Shown here: piece after piece, positions 9,801-18,467 of the stretch
Position numbering within the stretch: the first letter of the stretch is position 1
How the letters are laid out: every line of letters begins with the position of its first letter
From: Fontivita pretiosa
Lineage (GTDB): Bacteria > Planctomycetota > Phycisphaerae > Tepidisphaerales > Tepidisphaeraceae
Direction: 5' to 3'
Length of the DNA stretch: 64,000 bases
NCBI RefSeq assembly: GCF_050410795.1
Contig: NZ_CP191258.1
Location: 1,984,001 to 2,048,000, forward strand
Notes under the pieces: model-generated
Databases searched by the model: none
Told to the model about the DNA's origin: nothing
What the model saw: the letters and a program-made list of their open reading frames with translations, nothing else
Position numbers and translations under genes: made by a program

Positions 9801-9975
9801 TGAAGGATTCCTAGGATATGGTGCCGCCTACGGGTACGAAGTGAACCATCTGACGCTTCCGTGGCATGTGATGGTTTTCGCTGCGCACGAGATCGATCCC
9901 AGCTTCCCTATTGACGATCTGGACGTGCCACTGGACTACTGGGACAACCATGTCTTGACGCCTCCAAGCCTATGA
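6824..9975 (+). pseudogene. Broken planctomycete surface protein: dockerin-like/Fn3 repeats with C-terminal hydrolase-like domain
   Basis: A strong ribosome site (GAAGGAG, 6811-6817) precedes ATG 6824, but that frame ends early. The next frame encodes RRRTVERLHRAVIETLERRC followed by LLSAG, the N-terminal signature of planctomycete exported proteins. One extra C in the C7 run at 6858-6864 would join them. A second lesion is an in-frame TGA at 7177-7179, after which the frame is open from 7180 to 9975. The intact product would be about 1,050 aa. It contains EF-hand-like dockerin loops (DADRSRGVNAADYAIID, DFDYSGSIDATDYAIID), Fn3 modules, an Ig-like module with a second dockerin-like pair, two more Fn3 modules, then an alpha/beta-hydrolase-like region with LLAYSWGGITA (candidate nucleophile Ser at codon 9400). 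Either assembly error or true decay is possible. Confidence 0.7.
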
Positions 9976-10613
9976 TGCTATCCAGAACGACAACTCGGTC
10001 TATCTGTTTACTAGGAGCTATCACGATCTCGTTTCTGGGAATGGGATGTCAACGCAAAGTAGGTTCGGTTAGTTCCTTAGGCACGATTAGTGTGTATGAG
10101 CATGGGTGCGCGAAGCAGCTTCAGGTTGCCGGGTTATCCTATACAGCGCCCCTACTGGGAGGATTTGAAGAGTTCCTCACCGAGTCTGTTCCCGAGCTCC
10201 ACGAGAAAGGCGCCGTACGGCGATTGATCAATAATTCCCCTCCTTGGCGCAGCGAGAGGTATCTGTGTTCTGCGATCGATCTGCTTACGCGCTCACCGGG
10301 GTACCCTTGGACGCGGCGAATCCACTGGCTCATTGGGACGGACCCGTTGATTGTTGGGATTGGCGATCCGCAGGGCACGTTGCCTCGCCGACATTTGGCC
10401 ATAGATCTGCATCCATTCGTTAACGAGGCTGCGCTGGAGCAGCCGGTCAGCCATCTGGTCGTATTCGACCCTGGCACCTGGGAGCGACTTCGCCGCGCCA
10501 GACACTTGAGCGACGTTTCCAGCACACCGCATCGAATCGTCGAACTGCCGTTCGCGACCACGATCGAGGCAGTTTTGGACCGACGTGAACTGCTCAGTCA
10601 GCGGGCGAACTAA
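9972..10613 (+). CDS. Putative lipoprotein of unknown function, translationally overlapping the surface protein
   Basis: 213 aa. The ATG overlaps the upstream stop as ATGA, which implies translational coupling. The N-terminus is a short basic stretch, a hydrophobic segment (residues 10-24) and FLGMGC, which resembles a lipobox although the -3 Leu is missing. The remainder is soluble with no motif I recognise. The coupling suggests it acts with the hydrolase-like C-terminus of the upstream protein, for example as an envelope-anchored partner. Base composition here and in the preceding 1.5 kb looks lower in GC than the neighbourhood. Confidence 0.65.
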   Translation: MMLSRTTTRSICLLGAITISFLGMGCQRKVGSVSSLGTISVYEHGCAKQLQVAGLSYTAPLLGGFEEFLTESVPELHEKGAVRRLINNSPPWRSERYLCSAIDLLTRSPGYPWTRRIHWLIGTDPLIVGIGDPQGTLPRRHLAIDLHPFVNEAALEQPVSHLVVFDPGTWERLRRARHLSDVSSTPHRIVELPFATTIEAVLDRRELLSQRAN

Positions 10614-11147
10614 AGTCGGCTATAGCAGACGAAATGGGGATGCCCGAAAAGGAGCGGGTGATGGTCTGGCTTGGGAGGGGAAAAGGGGACATCAGACATC
10701 ACTGATTTCGGCGAAGATCGCTGTCGCAACGGGCAATGGGTGGACGTCGCCCTTCAGGTTCCCAGTGGCCAGTGCGGCCAGAGACGCAGAAAGGCGGCCG
10801 CATTTCCGCGATGGCGAGTTCGGGCGGATTCGGGGCTTAACTGCCGCCATCGCCCATCCGATCTTGATGCGGGGGAGTGGACCGCCGGCGCTCGTCGTGC
10901 GCGCCGGCGGACGATCTTTGGCAATCGTTCCTAGCTCGTCCGGAGCCAGCCGTGGCAGATTCCTGCTCGCGCGACTACATATGACTAACCACGACTACAT
11001 TTTTCCCGCGGCGGCGGGCTTGCGATGGGCAGGCAGGCATTCAAGAACGACGAGCACTTGGATGGGCCAGAACCCAGTTACGCCTCGGCCAGATTGAATC
11101 CGCCCGCCATTTCCCGATAATTCCCCGTCGGAAAGGAATCACCCCCC
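10614..11147. other. Intergenic region without recognisable gene
   Basis: 534 bp between the putative lipoprotein and mdh. Short open frames exist on both strands but show no recognisable motif, ribosome site or consistent codon usage. GAAAGGAA at 11130-11138 is the ribosome-binding region of mdh. No terminator hairpin with a T tract was seen. Confidence 0.5.
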
Positions 11148-12083
11148 ATGAAACGAGCCAAGATCAGCATCATCGGCGCCGGGAATGTCGGCGCGACATG
11201 CGCCCACTGGGCGGCCTCGAAGGAACTGGGCGACATCGTCCTGGTGGACATCCCGCAGGTCGAGGGCATGCCCCAGGGCAAGGCGCTGGACCTGTTCCAG
11301 GCCTCGCCGATCGAAGGCTTCGATGTCAGGATCACCGGCGCCACCAACTACGAGCCGACCCGCGACAGCGACGTGGTGATCGTCACGGCCGGCGTGGCGC
11401 GCAAGCCGGGCATGAGCCGCGACGACCTGATCAACATCAACACCGGCATCGTCAAGAGTGTCGCGGAGAACGTCGCCAGGTACTCGCCGGGCGCGGTCAT
11501 GATCGTCGTGTCCAACCCGCTGGACGCGATGGTGTACGTGGCGTGGAAGGCTTCGGGGTTCCCGACGAAGCGGATCGTCGGGCAGGCGGGCGTGCTGGAT
11601 GTGGCGCGATACCGCAGCTTCATCGCCGCCGAGCTCAACGTCAGCGTCGAGGACGTTTCGGCGCTTCTGCTGGGCGGGCACGGGGACGACATGGTGCCGC
11701 TGAAGCGCTATACGTCGGTGGGCGGAATCCCGGTCACGCAGCTCATCAGGCCCGAGCGGCTGGAGGAGATCGTCAAGCGCACCCGCAACGGCGGAGCCGA
11801 GATCGTCAGCCTGCTCAAGACCGGCAGCGCCTACTACGCCCCCGCCGCCGCCACCATCGCCATGGCCGAGTCGATCATCCGCGACAAGAAGCGACTGCTG
11901 CCCTGCGCCGCCTACTGCGACAGGGAATACGGCATCGGCGGGTACTTCGTGGGCGTGCCGTGCGTGCTGGGCTGCGAGGGCGTCGAGCGAATCATCGAGA
12001 TCGAACTCGACGAGCAGGAACGCAGGATGTTCCAGTCCAGCGTCGATCACGTGAAGGAACTGGTCAAGGCGGTCAAGATGTGA
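11148..12083 (+). CDS. mdh: Malate dehydrogenase (LDH-like type)
   Basis: NAD-dependent interconversion of malate and oxaloacetate in the TCA cycle. 311 aa, the length of the LDH-like malate dehydrogenase group. The Rossmann dinucleotide site is IGAGNVGAT (residues 9-17) and the acidic residue after beta-2 is in VLVDIP (D34), favouring NAD. Substrate-binding arginines appear in the loop ARKPGMSRDD (R85, R91), the catalytic Asp in GVLDVARYR (D151) and catalytic His in GGHGDDMVP (H178). An Arg at the second loop position supports malate over lactate specificity. A class I fumarase, the preceding TCA step, is in this window at 30959. Confidence 0.95.
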   Translation: MKRAKISIIGAGNVGATCAHWAASKELGDIVLVDIPQVEGMPQGKALDLFQASPIEGFDVRITGATNYEPTRDSDVVIVTAGVARKPGMSRDDLININTGIVKSVAENVARYSPGAVMIVVSNPLDAMVYVAWKASGFPTKRIVGQAGVLDVARYRSFIAAELNVSVEDVSALLLGGHGDDMVPLKRYTSVGGIPVTQLIRPERLEEIVKRTRNGGAEIVSLLKTGSAYYAPAAATIAMAESIIRDKKRLLPCAAYCDREYGIGGYFVGVPCVLGCEGVERIIEIELDEQERRMFQSSVDHVKELVKAVKM

Positions 12084-12213
12084 GGCCGCAACGCATGCAG
12101 GCAGGCGAGGCCGAGTACTCTGCGCCTTCGTGCCCGGGCTTCTGGTGTCTGTGTTGCGTTGCTCCACGCGATATGACAAACCCCCGCCTTGCGGGTATCT
12201 GTATCGGGTGACG

Positions 12214-13812
12214 ATGAAACACCTTCGCGCGCTGCTTGCCGGGCTTGGGATCTTCCTGCTCCTGATCGTGGCTGCGCCGGGATGCGCCCCCGGGCCGACG
12301 CTCGTGCCCGAAGCAACCCGCAAGCCCATCGACCGCAGGTTTGTCGAGTATCCGGCCGGGTATGAGCTCAAGCCCTTTGCGCGCGGTCTGAGCAACCCGT
12401 CGTCGATCGCCTTCGTCACCGATGAAGGCGAGTACAAGAACTCGATCCTCATCGCCGAAAGTGGCGTGGACAACCTCCGCCCCCGCATCTACGGCTACAA
12501 GCCTGACGGCACGTTCTTCAGCATCTATCCACGTGGCGGCAAGCTGCCGACGCTGGGGATCTTCAAGAGCGGTCGCGAGCTGTACGGACCGATCGGAGGA
12601 ATGGTCTACGCCAACGGCTACATCTATGTGACCCATCGCGACGCCCGCGACCGGGGAATGGTTACCCGCTTCGACCTTCAGGGGAATCGCATGACCGTCG
12701 TCGGCGATCTTCCGGCCATGGGCGATCATTCCGTGACCGATATTGCGGTGCATCCGACCACGGGCAAGCTGTGGTTCGGGCTGGGCAGCGCCACCAACAG
12801 CGGCGTGGTCGGGCTGGACAACTGGCAGGTCGGGTGGGTCAAGAGCCATCTGGACTTCTGCGATCTGCCGGCGGTCAACCTCAAGCTGCTCGGCTTCAAG
12901 TTCTTCAGCCGCAATCCCAATGCAGGGCTTTTCGGGGGAGACGACAATGTCGGCACGGCGCCGTATCAGCCGTTCGGAAAGAGCTATCAGCTTCGCGTGC
13001 GTCAGGCCCCCAATGACCGTCCCACCAGCGCGATCTACTCGGTGTCTCCGACGGGCGGAGACCTGCGCGTCGAGGCGCATGGCATCCGCCTGCCGCGGGG
13101 ACTGGCGTTTGACGAGTACTCCAATCTTTTCGCGACCAACAACGGCATGGAGATGCGTGGCAGCCGGCCGGTCAGGGACGATCCCGACGCGCTGCTGAAG
13201 ATCATCTCCGGCACCTGGTACGGATTTCCCGATTACAGCGCCGACGTGCTGCCGATCTCCGACGCCCGTTTCCTGCCCCCGCCCAACATCATGATCCGTA
13301 CCGATTACCCCGAGCTTTCGGCGGTGATCGACCACGCGGGCAGCGGCCTGCCAAGCCCCACCCTCTTCCGCGACACGATTCTGTTCGGCACGCTGCCTTC
13401 GCAGTCCGGGGCGTCCAAGCTGGTGATCATCCCCGAAAGCGGCAGCAGCCGTTTCCCCGACTATCGCGGCGACGCGATCATCGCCCTGCGCGGCGACCGG
13501 GCGCCGTTTGCAACCTACGGGCAGAAGCTGCGCGGTCCGATCGGGCGAAAGCTCGTCGCCGTCAACCTCGTGACCCGACGCGCCGAGGACTTCGTCTATA
13601 ACACCGAGCCGCTGCCCGCCAGCAGGATCGGACGCAACGTCGAGGCGCTGGAGCGCCCGGTCGATGTCAAGCTCGGCCCGGACGGAAAGCTGTACATCCT
13701 GGACATGGGGCAGATGAAGATGCGGGGCGGCAAGGAAAAAGTCGCACCGGGATCGGGGCGGATCTTCGTGCTGGAGCCGGCCTCACCGGCCAGCACGCAA
13801 CCGCCACAGTAA
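12214..13812 (+). CDS. Sorbosone/glucose dehydrogenase-like beta-propeller lipoprotein
   Basis: 532 aa. ATG at 12214 starts MKHLRALLAGLGIFLLLIVA followed by APGC, a lipoprotein signal with a usable lipobox; the frame is open further upstream, but those codons have no signal character. The mature part has the spacing of a PQQ-type glucose/sorbosone dehydrogenase propeller: ARGLSNPSSIAFVTDEGE, GGMVYANGYIYVTHRD, THGIRLPRGLAFDEYSNLF-like blade starts, and ERPVDVKLGPDGKLYILDMG in the last blade. It probably oxidises a sugar or aldose outside the cytoplasmic membrane. Substrate and cofactor are inferred from fold only. It stands alone, 130 bp after mdh. Confidence 0.8.
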   Translation: MKHLRALLAGLGIFLLLIVAAPGCAPGPTLVPEATRKPIDRRFVEYPAGYELKPFARGLSNPSSIAFVTDEGEYKNSILIAESGVDNLRPRIYGYKPDGTFFSIYPRGGKLPTLGIFKSGRELYGPIGGMVYANGYIYVTHRDARDRGMVTRFDLQGNRMTVVGDLPAMGDHSVTDIAVHPTTGKLWFGLGSATNSGVVGLDNWQVGWVKSHLDFCDLPAVNLKLLGFKFFSRNPNAGLFGGDDNVGTAPYQPFGKSYQLRVRQAPNDRPTSAIYSVSPTGGDLRVEAHGIRLPRGLAFDEYSNLFATNNGMEMRGSRPVRDDPDALLKIISGTWYGFPDYSADVLPISDARFLPPPNIMIRTDYPELSAVIDHAGSGLPSPTLFRDTILFGTLPSQSGASKLVIIPESGSSRFPDYRGDAIIALRGDRAPFATYGQKLRGPIGRKLVAVNLVTRRAEDFVYNTEPLPASRIGRNVEALERPVDVKLGPDGKLYILDMGQMKMRGGKEKVAPGSGRIFVLEPASPASTQPPQ

Positions 13813-13817
13813 CCCAT

Positions 13818-14780
13818 TTACCGCCAGAACGCCGCCACTGGCCAGCGAAGCCGGCCGGGGTAACTCACTTCGCAGATCGCCCGGCCGCCGGTCTTGTTGT
13901 CGATGGATGCCTCATATACCAGCCGCAGTTGGTGAAAGCCCATGTCGATCAGCCGCGGGTTGGACAGTTCCAGCCCGCCTGCGCTGCGCAGCCGCAGCGG
14001 GTAGCGATGCCCCAGCCATGTCCAGCGCTGCTGCTGCACCACCAGCGCGTGCGATGTGCAGACTTCTGCGGCGCCGGCGGCGTTGGCCCTGATCACACAG
14101 CCTGCATCCGGCCCGCCAAGCTCAAATGCCATCGTCATGTCATTGAAGATCGCCCGCCCACGCATGATTGGCCTCGCCGCGGCATTGATCAGTGCGGTTG
14201 CGTAGCGGTGGTCGTGATATCCCACTGCACGCAAGTCGATCCGCCGCTTGCCCAGGTCGATCCTGCCGCGCACATCACACAACGGCGAGACGACGACCCA
14301 GCGATGCTCCGGCGAGCCAACCGACAGCTCCAGCGGCTGATTCCCAATGCGCGGCACAAACTCCAGCTCCGCCTCGACCCCCCCGCCGCCCACTGTCAGC
14401 CTGATCGTGTCTGCAACCTGCTTGATGCAGTTGGGTCCGATACTGACCTGCATGGCCGTCGAATCAGCGGCGAACTGCGAGGGCGGATAATGCCGCAGCG
14501 ATCCGCAGGCGATTCGTCCGCGCTCGTAGACCCAGATGCCGACAAACCGGTAGTCTCGTGGCAGCGGCGGCGGGATTCGCGTCGGCCGGCCCAGGTACCG
14601 CACGAAAGCCCGCCGATATCCCGCATGCATCGGCATGCCGTCGAAGAACCCGACGATGACCTGCCGGTCGTTGGCGGCGTCATCGGCGTCGAAGTGCCAC
14701 CACTCGTATCCTCCCGGACAGCGCACATCGTGCCAGGCGTTGGGCGCGGCGGCGGGGTTGTACAGCGGAATGGTGGGCAT
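13818..14780 (-). CDS. CrtC-like carotenoid 1,2-hydratase family protein
   Basis: 320 aa. The N-terminal GGYEWWHFDADDAANDRQVI and later VGYHDHRYAT, RGRAIFND and DMGFHQLRLVYEA segments fit the CrtC/AttH lipocalin-like family, whose founding member hydrates acyclic carotenoids. Start chosen at 14780, where the ATG overlaps the upstream stop as TGATG; ATG at 14795 is a longer alternative. This coupling to a phytoene-synthase-like gene supports a terpenoid role. No other carotenoid gene (crtI, crtD) is in the window, so the substrate is uncertain. Confidence 0.75.
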   Translation of the reverse strand: MPTIPLYNPAAAPNAWHDVRCPGGYEWWHFDADDAANDRQVIVGFFDGMPMHAGYRRAFVRYLGRPTRIPPPLPRDYRFVGIWVYERGRIACGSLRHYPPSQFAADSTAMQVSIGPNCIKQVADTIRLTVGGGGVEAELEFVPRIGNQPLELSVGSPEHRWVVVSPLCDVRGRIDLGKRRIDLRAVGYHDHRYATALINAAARPIMRGRAIFNDMTMAFELGGPDAGCVIRANAAGAAEVCTSHALVVQQQRWTWLGHRYPLRLRSAGGLELSNPRLIDMGFHQLRLVYEASIDNKTGGRAICEVSYPGRLRWPVAAFWR

Positions 14781-15763
14781 CAGTGGTTGAAGCATCGATC
14801 CGGGATCGGCGCATCGGGCGTGCGCCGCGCCAGCCGCAGGGCGCGCGGCAGACGCATCGCCAGTTGAAACATATCCAGTCGGACCTGACCTTTGAAAATG
14901 TCGTATCCGGCGCGCTCGATCGCATCGAGCGTGCTTGCGTGCATCACGGCCACGATCGAGACGGCCAGCCGCGACCTGTCGCCCGCCAGCCAGCAGATCC
15001 CCTCGGCTGCCTGCCGGTACAACTGCCGCGCCCGCCCGATTTCCATCCGCATCAGTTCGCCGAAGCGGTCGTTGACCTGGCCGCTTTGAAGCTGTCGCTC
15101 GCCGTAGCCGCAACGCGCCAGGTCCTCCAGCGGCAGGTAGATCCTGCCTCGGGACAGGTCGGCTTGCAGCTCGTGCAGAATGTTTGTCAGCCGCATCGCC
15201 GCGCCCATCGCCGTCGCGTATTGCGCCGCATCGCTGTGGGCCATGCCCAGCACACACCCGAGCATCCGGGCGACGCTGCCGCCGATGCTCCGGCAGTGTT
15301 TTTCCAGCGACGCCCAGGTCGCGTAACGAACGGTATGCAGATCCGCTTCGCAGGCGTCGGCAAAATCCAGCAGATCCTGTTTGGGAATCTCGAACTGCCT
15401 GGCGGCAAGCTCAAAGGCGTGCAGGGTGTGCTGCTGGGGCGAGCGAAAGGGAACAAGCGGCAGTTGCAGCGCCCCGGTGTAGATTGCCTCGATGCGCTCG
15501 CGCACCATCGCCTCTCGCCCCGGCGCGGCCATCGCGTCCCGCAGCATGCTGCACAACGCCAGCACCGCGCACGCCGCGTCGCGCCGCACGCCGGGCAGCA
15601 TCGCGATGGCATAGAAGTATCCGCCGGTGGCCTGGCGGCACAGTTGCCTGGCCGCCGCAAAGGCGCGCTGCCCGGCATCGCAGCGGGCGCGCGAAGCGTC
15701 GCCCCCCACGCCCGAATCGATCGCCTCATTCGCGGAGCTTGAACCCCCTGGCATGGGCGGCAT
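14780..15763 (-). CDS. Squalene/phytoene synthase family protein with degenerate aspartate motif
   Basis: 327 aa, all-alpha trans-isoprenyl diphosphate synthase head-to-head family. Family landmarks are YFYAIAMLPGVRRDAACAVL (residues 49-68) and RLTNILHELQADLSRGRIYL near residue 195. The first Asp-rich motif, usually DDxxD after the conserved Cys, reads RDAMA here, and the second has HELQAD where RDxxED is usual. Loss of the first motif should impair magnesium-diphosphate binding in canonical enzymes. It overlaps pheT by 38 bp and is coupled (TGATG) to the CrtC-like gene. It could be an alternative head-to-head synthase or a non-catalytic partner. ATG at 15754 is an alternative start. Confidence 0.75.
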   Translation of the reverse strand: MPPMPGGSSSANEAIDSGVGGDASRARCDAGQRAFAAARQLCRQATGGYFYAIAMLPGVRRDAACAVLALCSMLRDAMAAPGREAMVRERIEAIYTGALQLPLVPFRSPQQHTLHAFELAARQFEIPKQDLLDFADACEADLHTVRYATWASLEKHCRSIGGSVARMLGCVLGMAHSDAAQYATAMGAAMRLTNILHELQADLSRGRIYLPLEDLARCGYGERQLQSGQVNDRFGELMRMEIGRARQLYRQAAEGICWLAGDRSRLAVSIVAVMHASTLDAIERAGYDIFKGQVRLDMFQLAMRLPRALRLARRTPDAPIPDRCFNH

Positions 15764-17732
15764 CGATCACCTGTTTGACGGCGGCATCGACCGATTCGCT
15801 GGTGAGCGTCCCGGTCGGCGAGCGGAAGATCAGCGAGATCGTCTGGCTCTTGGTCCCCTTCTCCAACGGCTTGCCCCGGTATACCCCGACGTACTCGACC
15901 TCTTCCAGATTCGCCGGCGCCACCTCGTTGATGAGCTGGAGAATGACGTCGAAGCGGACGTGCTCGGGCACAACCAGCGACAGGTCGCGGCGAACCGCCG
16001 GATACTTGGGCAACGGGCGAAGCTGCGGCACGTGCTGCGCCCCGGCCAGCAGCGGATCCAGCTCCAGCTCCGCGGCGACGGGCACACTGCGCAGATCGAG
16101 CTTGTCAACGACTCGTCGGTCGATCCGGCCCAGGCAACCGACGGTCTGCCCGCCCCACTCGATCCGCCCGGCCGCGCCCCGCGCAAATCCGGGCGCATCG
16201 GCCGGCACGACGCGCACCGCTCGCGAGGCATCGAGCCGGCCCAGCAACGCCTCGATCACGCCGCGGATTTCCCGCAGCCCGTCCGCCCCCGCCGCCAGAC
16301 CCACGCGACGCCTTTCGTCCACGCGCCCGCTCGCATCCAGCGTGAACGTCGAGCCGATCTCAAACAGCCGCACGCCGGGGGTTCCGGCCGCCTCGTTCCG
16401 CCGGATCGCTTCCAGCAATCCGGGCAGCAGGCTCGGGCGAAGGCGGGCATCGGCCTTGCGAACCATCGCATCGGCGCGCGGCAACGCCACCTCGGGCGGC
16501 TTGAAGTCATCGGCCAGCAGATCGCTGACGAACGTGATCGTGATCGCCTCGAAGTACCCGGCCGCCACCAGCGTCTGGCGAATCTGTTCGGTGGTGATCT
16601 GCTGCGGCTGAGGCGGCGTGAGGCGGATCCGGATCTGATCGCTGACGGGGATCTTGTCGTATCCGATGATCCGCGCCACTTCCTCGATGAGGTCGGCCTC
16701 GATGTTCAGATCCGCCCGCCAGCTCGGCACCGTGACTTCGATGCGATCGTCCTTCAGTTCCGGCCTGAGCTGGAGCCGCGCCAGCGCATCCATCGCCGAC
16801 GCCGAGGGGATTTGCATCCCGAGCACGTGGTTTAGCCGCGAGAGACGAAGGTGGATCTTTTTGACCGGAGCGTGTTCCACGCCTGCTTCGGCCACGCCCT
16901 TGAGGAGCTGTCCGCCCGCGGTCTGGAGGATGAGCTGGGCAGCGCGGAGGCTGGCACGCAGCGGCAGCGTCGGGTCGATGCCGCGCTCAAAGCGGTAGGA
17001 GCTGTCGCTTTTCATGGCCAGGCGGCGGGAGGTTGTGCGAACGGACAGCGGATCGAAGCGTGCGGATTCGAGCAGGACATTGACGGTGGCGTCGGAGACT
17101 TCGGTGTCGCGCCCGCCCATCACGCCCGCCAGCGCCACCGCACGCTGCGCGTCGGCGATCACCAGCATGTCGGTCGTCAGCCGCCTCTCGTGACCGTCGA
17201 TGCTGATCAGCGTCTCTCCCGGCCGCGCCCGGCGAACGATGATCCGCCGCCCCTGGAGCCTGTCGAAGTCGAACGCGTGCAGCGGCTGGCCAAGCTCGAA
17301 CATGACGTAATTGGTCACGTCCACGACGTTGTTGATCGGGCGCAACCCGACAGCTTCGAGCCTGCGCTGCATCCATTGCGGGCTCGGTGCAATCCTTACC
17401 CCACGGATCACGCGTGCGGTGTAATGCGGGCACAGATCCGGCGCCTCGATCGCCACGGACGTGACCGATGTCACCGGCGTGGGCGCTTCTTCGGCTGTGG
17501 GTTCGATCTGCTTGAAGGGTCGATTGAGTAGAGCCGATAGCTCGCGCGCCACGCCGACATGCGAGAGGCAGTCGCCGCGGTTCGATGTCACCTCGACGTC
17601 GATGACCGTGTCCTCGCCGTGGTGCTCGATGGCCTCCACCGGCAGTCCGCCGCTGGTCAGCGCCTCGGCCGCCACCTGCGCGTCAATCGGGCCGGGCAGA
17701 AAATCGGATAGCCATTGCAGACTGATCTTCAT
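15726..17732 (-). CDS. pheT: Phenylalanyl-tRNA synthetase beta subunit
   Basis: 668 aa. The protein starts MKISLQWLSDFLPGPIDAQV and goes directly to the B3/4 editing core: EVTSNRGDCLSHVGVAREL, INNVVDVTNYVMFELGQPLHAFD, then the B5 domain IPVSDQIRIRL region, the catalytic-like core TIRQTLVAAGYFEAITITFV and a C-terminal ferredoxin-fold anticodon-binding domain (PKYPAVRRDLSLVVPEHV). The N-terminal EMAP/OB tRNA-binding domain found in the roughly 800-aa proteobacterial form is absent, which occurs in some phyla. pheS, usually immediately upstream, is not present. It is essential for charging tRNA-Phe. Confidence 0.95.
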   Translation of the reverse strand: MKISLQWLSDFLPGPIDAQVAAEALTSGGLPVEAIEHHGEDTVIDVEVTSNRGDCLSHVGVARELSALLNRPFKQIEPTAEEAPTPVTSVTSVAIEAPDLCPHYTARVIRGVRIAPSPQWMQRRLEAVGLRPINNVVDVTNYVMFELGQPLHAFDFDRLQGRRIIVRRARPGETLISIDGHERRLTTDMLVIADAQRAVALAGVMGGRDTEVSDATVNVLLESARFDPLSVRTTSRRLAMKSDSSYRFERGIDPTLPLRASLRAAQLILQTAGGQLLKGVAEAGVEHAPVKKIHLRLSRLNHVLGMQIPSASAMDALARLQLRPELKDDRIEVTVPSWRADLNIEADLIEEVARIIGYDKIPVSDQIRIRLTPPQPQQITTEQIRQTLVAAGYFEAITITFVSDLLADDFKPPEVALPRADAMVRKADARLRPSLLPGLLEAIRRNEAAGTPGVRLFEIGSTFTLDASGRVDERRRVGLAAGADGLREIRGVIEALLGRLDASRAVRVVPADAPGFARGAAGRIEWGGQTVGCLGRIDRRVVDKLDLRSVPVAAELELDPLLAGAQHVPQLRPLPKYPAVRRDLSLVVPEHVRFDVILQLINEVAPANLEEVEYVGVYRGKPLEKGTKSQTISLIFRSPTGTLTSESVDAAVKQVIDAAHARGFKLRE

Positions 17733-17830
17733 GATGCGTGATGGGACAATCTATTCGGTGTGGTGGGCCTGTCAAACGAAACCCAAGGCGGAGCTGACTG
17801 GAGGGTGGCAGGCATACCAGCGGCCGCAGT

Positions 17831-17869
17831 CCCCTCGCCCGGTACTCCGGGAGAGGGTGAGGGTGAGGG
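17831..17869. repeat. REP-like hairpin repeat (diverged copy)
   Basis: Element related to the 3094-3131 and 3536-3575 pair: a hairpin of CCCTC-G-CCCGG with CCGGG-A-GAGGG around TACT, then GTGAGGGTGAGGG. It lies in the 237-bp gap between pheT and the nucleotidyltransferase gene. No promoter for pheT was identified in the remainder of this gap. Confidence 0.6.
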
Positions 17870-17969
17870 TTCTGTGGCGAGGTCGAGAGACCTTTGGTGA
17901 TCGAAAAAGGACCTTCTGCCCTGCCCTGTCCCTGAGTACAGAAACAGGCAGATAAGCCTGCGCTAACTG

Positions 17970-18467
17970 CTAACTTTCATCGCGATACTCCTCCGGAACG
18001 TCGATCTTGAATCGCTCGCAAAGCGCCTTCACGTCCGCGCAATCGGTCGGGCGCGGCGGATAGCCCGTGTGGAACTGCACCAGGTACTGCGGGGCGATAC
18101 AGTTGACGGTCCGACCGGCGATCGTGCCCGTGCCGGTGAGTGATCCTGCGGGATACATGATTCCATCGACGACGTTGCCCGCGGCGTCGAAGACGAAGGC
18201 GTGCACATCGACCTGCCGGCCCTGGGCGTCGGCGAGGACGAAGTTCCAGCGGGTCGTGTCATCGCGCGGCAGATCGCGGTAGCCGCGGGACTCGAGCAGC
18301 TCGCGAAGGCGGGCAACGTCCCGATGTTCGATCGCGATGTCCAAATCGCTGTGCGGTCGCGTCTGGCGGCCGAGCAGCGCGTCCACAGCCCATCCGCCGT
18401 CGATCCAGACCTTGATCCCCAGCGATTCAAGCGTCGAGTAAAGCTCAACGACATCCAGAGCGTTCAT
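17970..18467 (-). CDS. Nucleotidyltransferase of the lincosamide/aminoglycoside adenylyltransferase-like family
   Basis: 165 aa. The N-terminus IDGGWAVDALLGRQTRPHSD followed by LDIAIEHRD (residues 22-50) is the nucleotidyltransferase core, with GG and the metal-binding D41 and D43. The rest fits the Lnu/ANT(2'')-like group. It transfers AMP from ATP onto a hydroxyl of a small molecule. In environmental bacteria such genes are often of unknown substrate, so a resistance role is inference only. ATG at 18467 gives the normal family length; an upstream extension to 18746 lacks family similarity. Confidence 0.8.
   Translation of the reverse strand: MNALDVVELYSTLESLGIKVWIDGGWAVDALLGRQTRPHSDLDIAIEHRDVARLRELLESRGYRDLPRDDTTRWNFVLADAQGRQVDVHAFVFDAAGNVVDGIMYPAGSLTGTGTIAGRTVNCIAPQYLVQFHTGYPPRPTDCADVKALCERFKIDVPEEYRDES

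Noticed and set aside
17970..18467. Clinical antibiotic-resistance gene
   Set aside because: The nucleotidyltransferase fold is clear, but similarity to a proven resistance enzyme cannot be judged here, and there is no mobile context.
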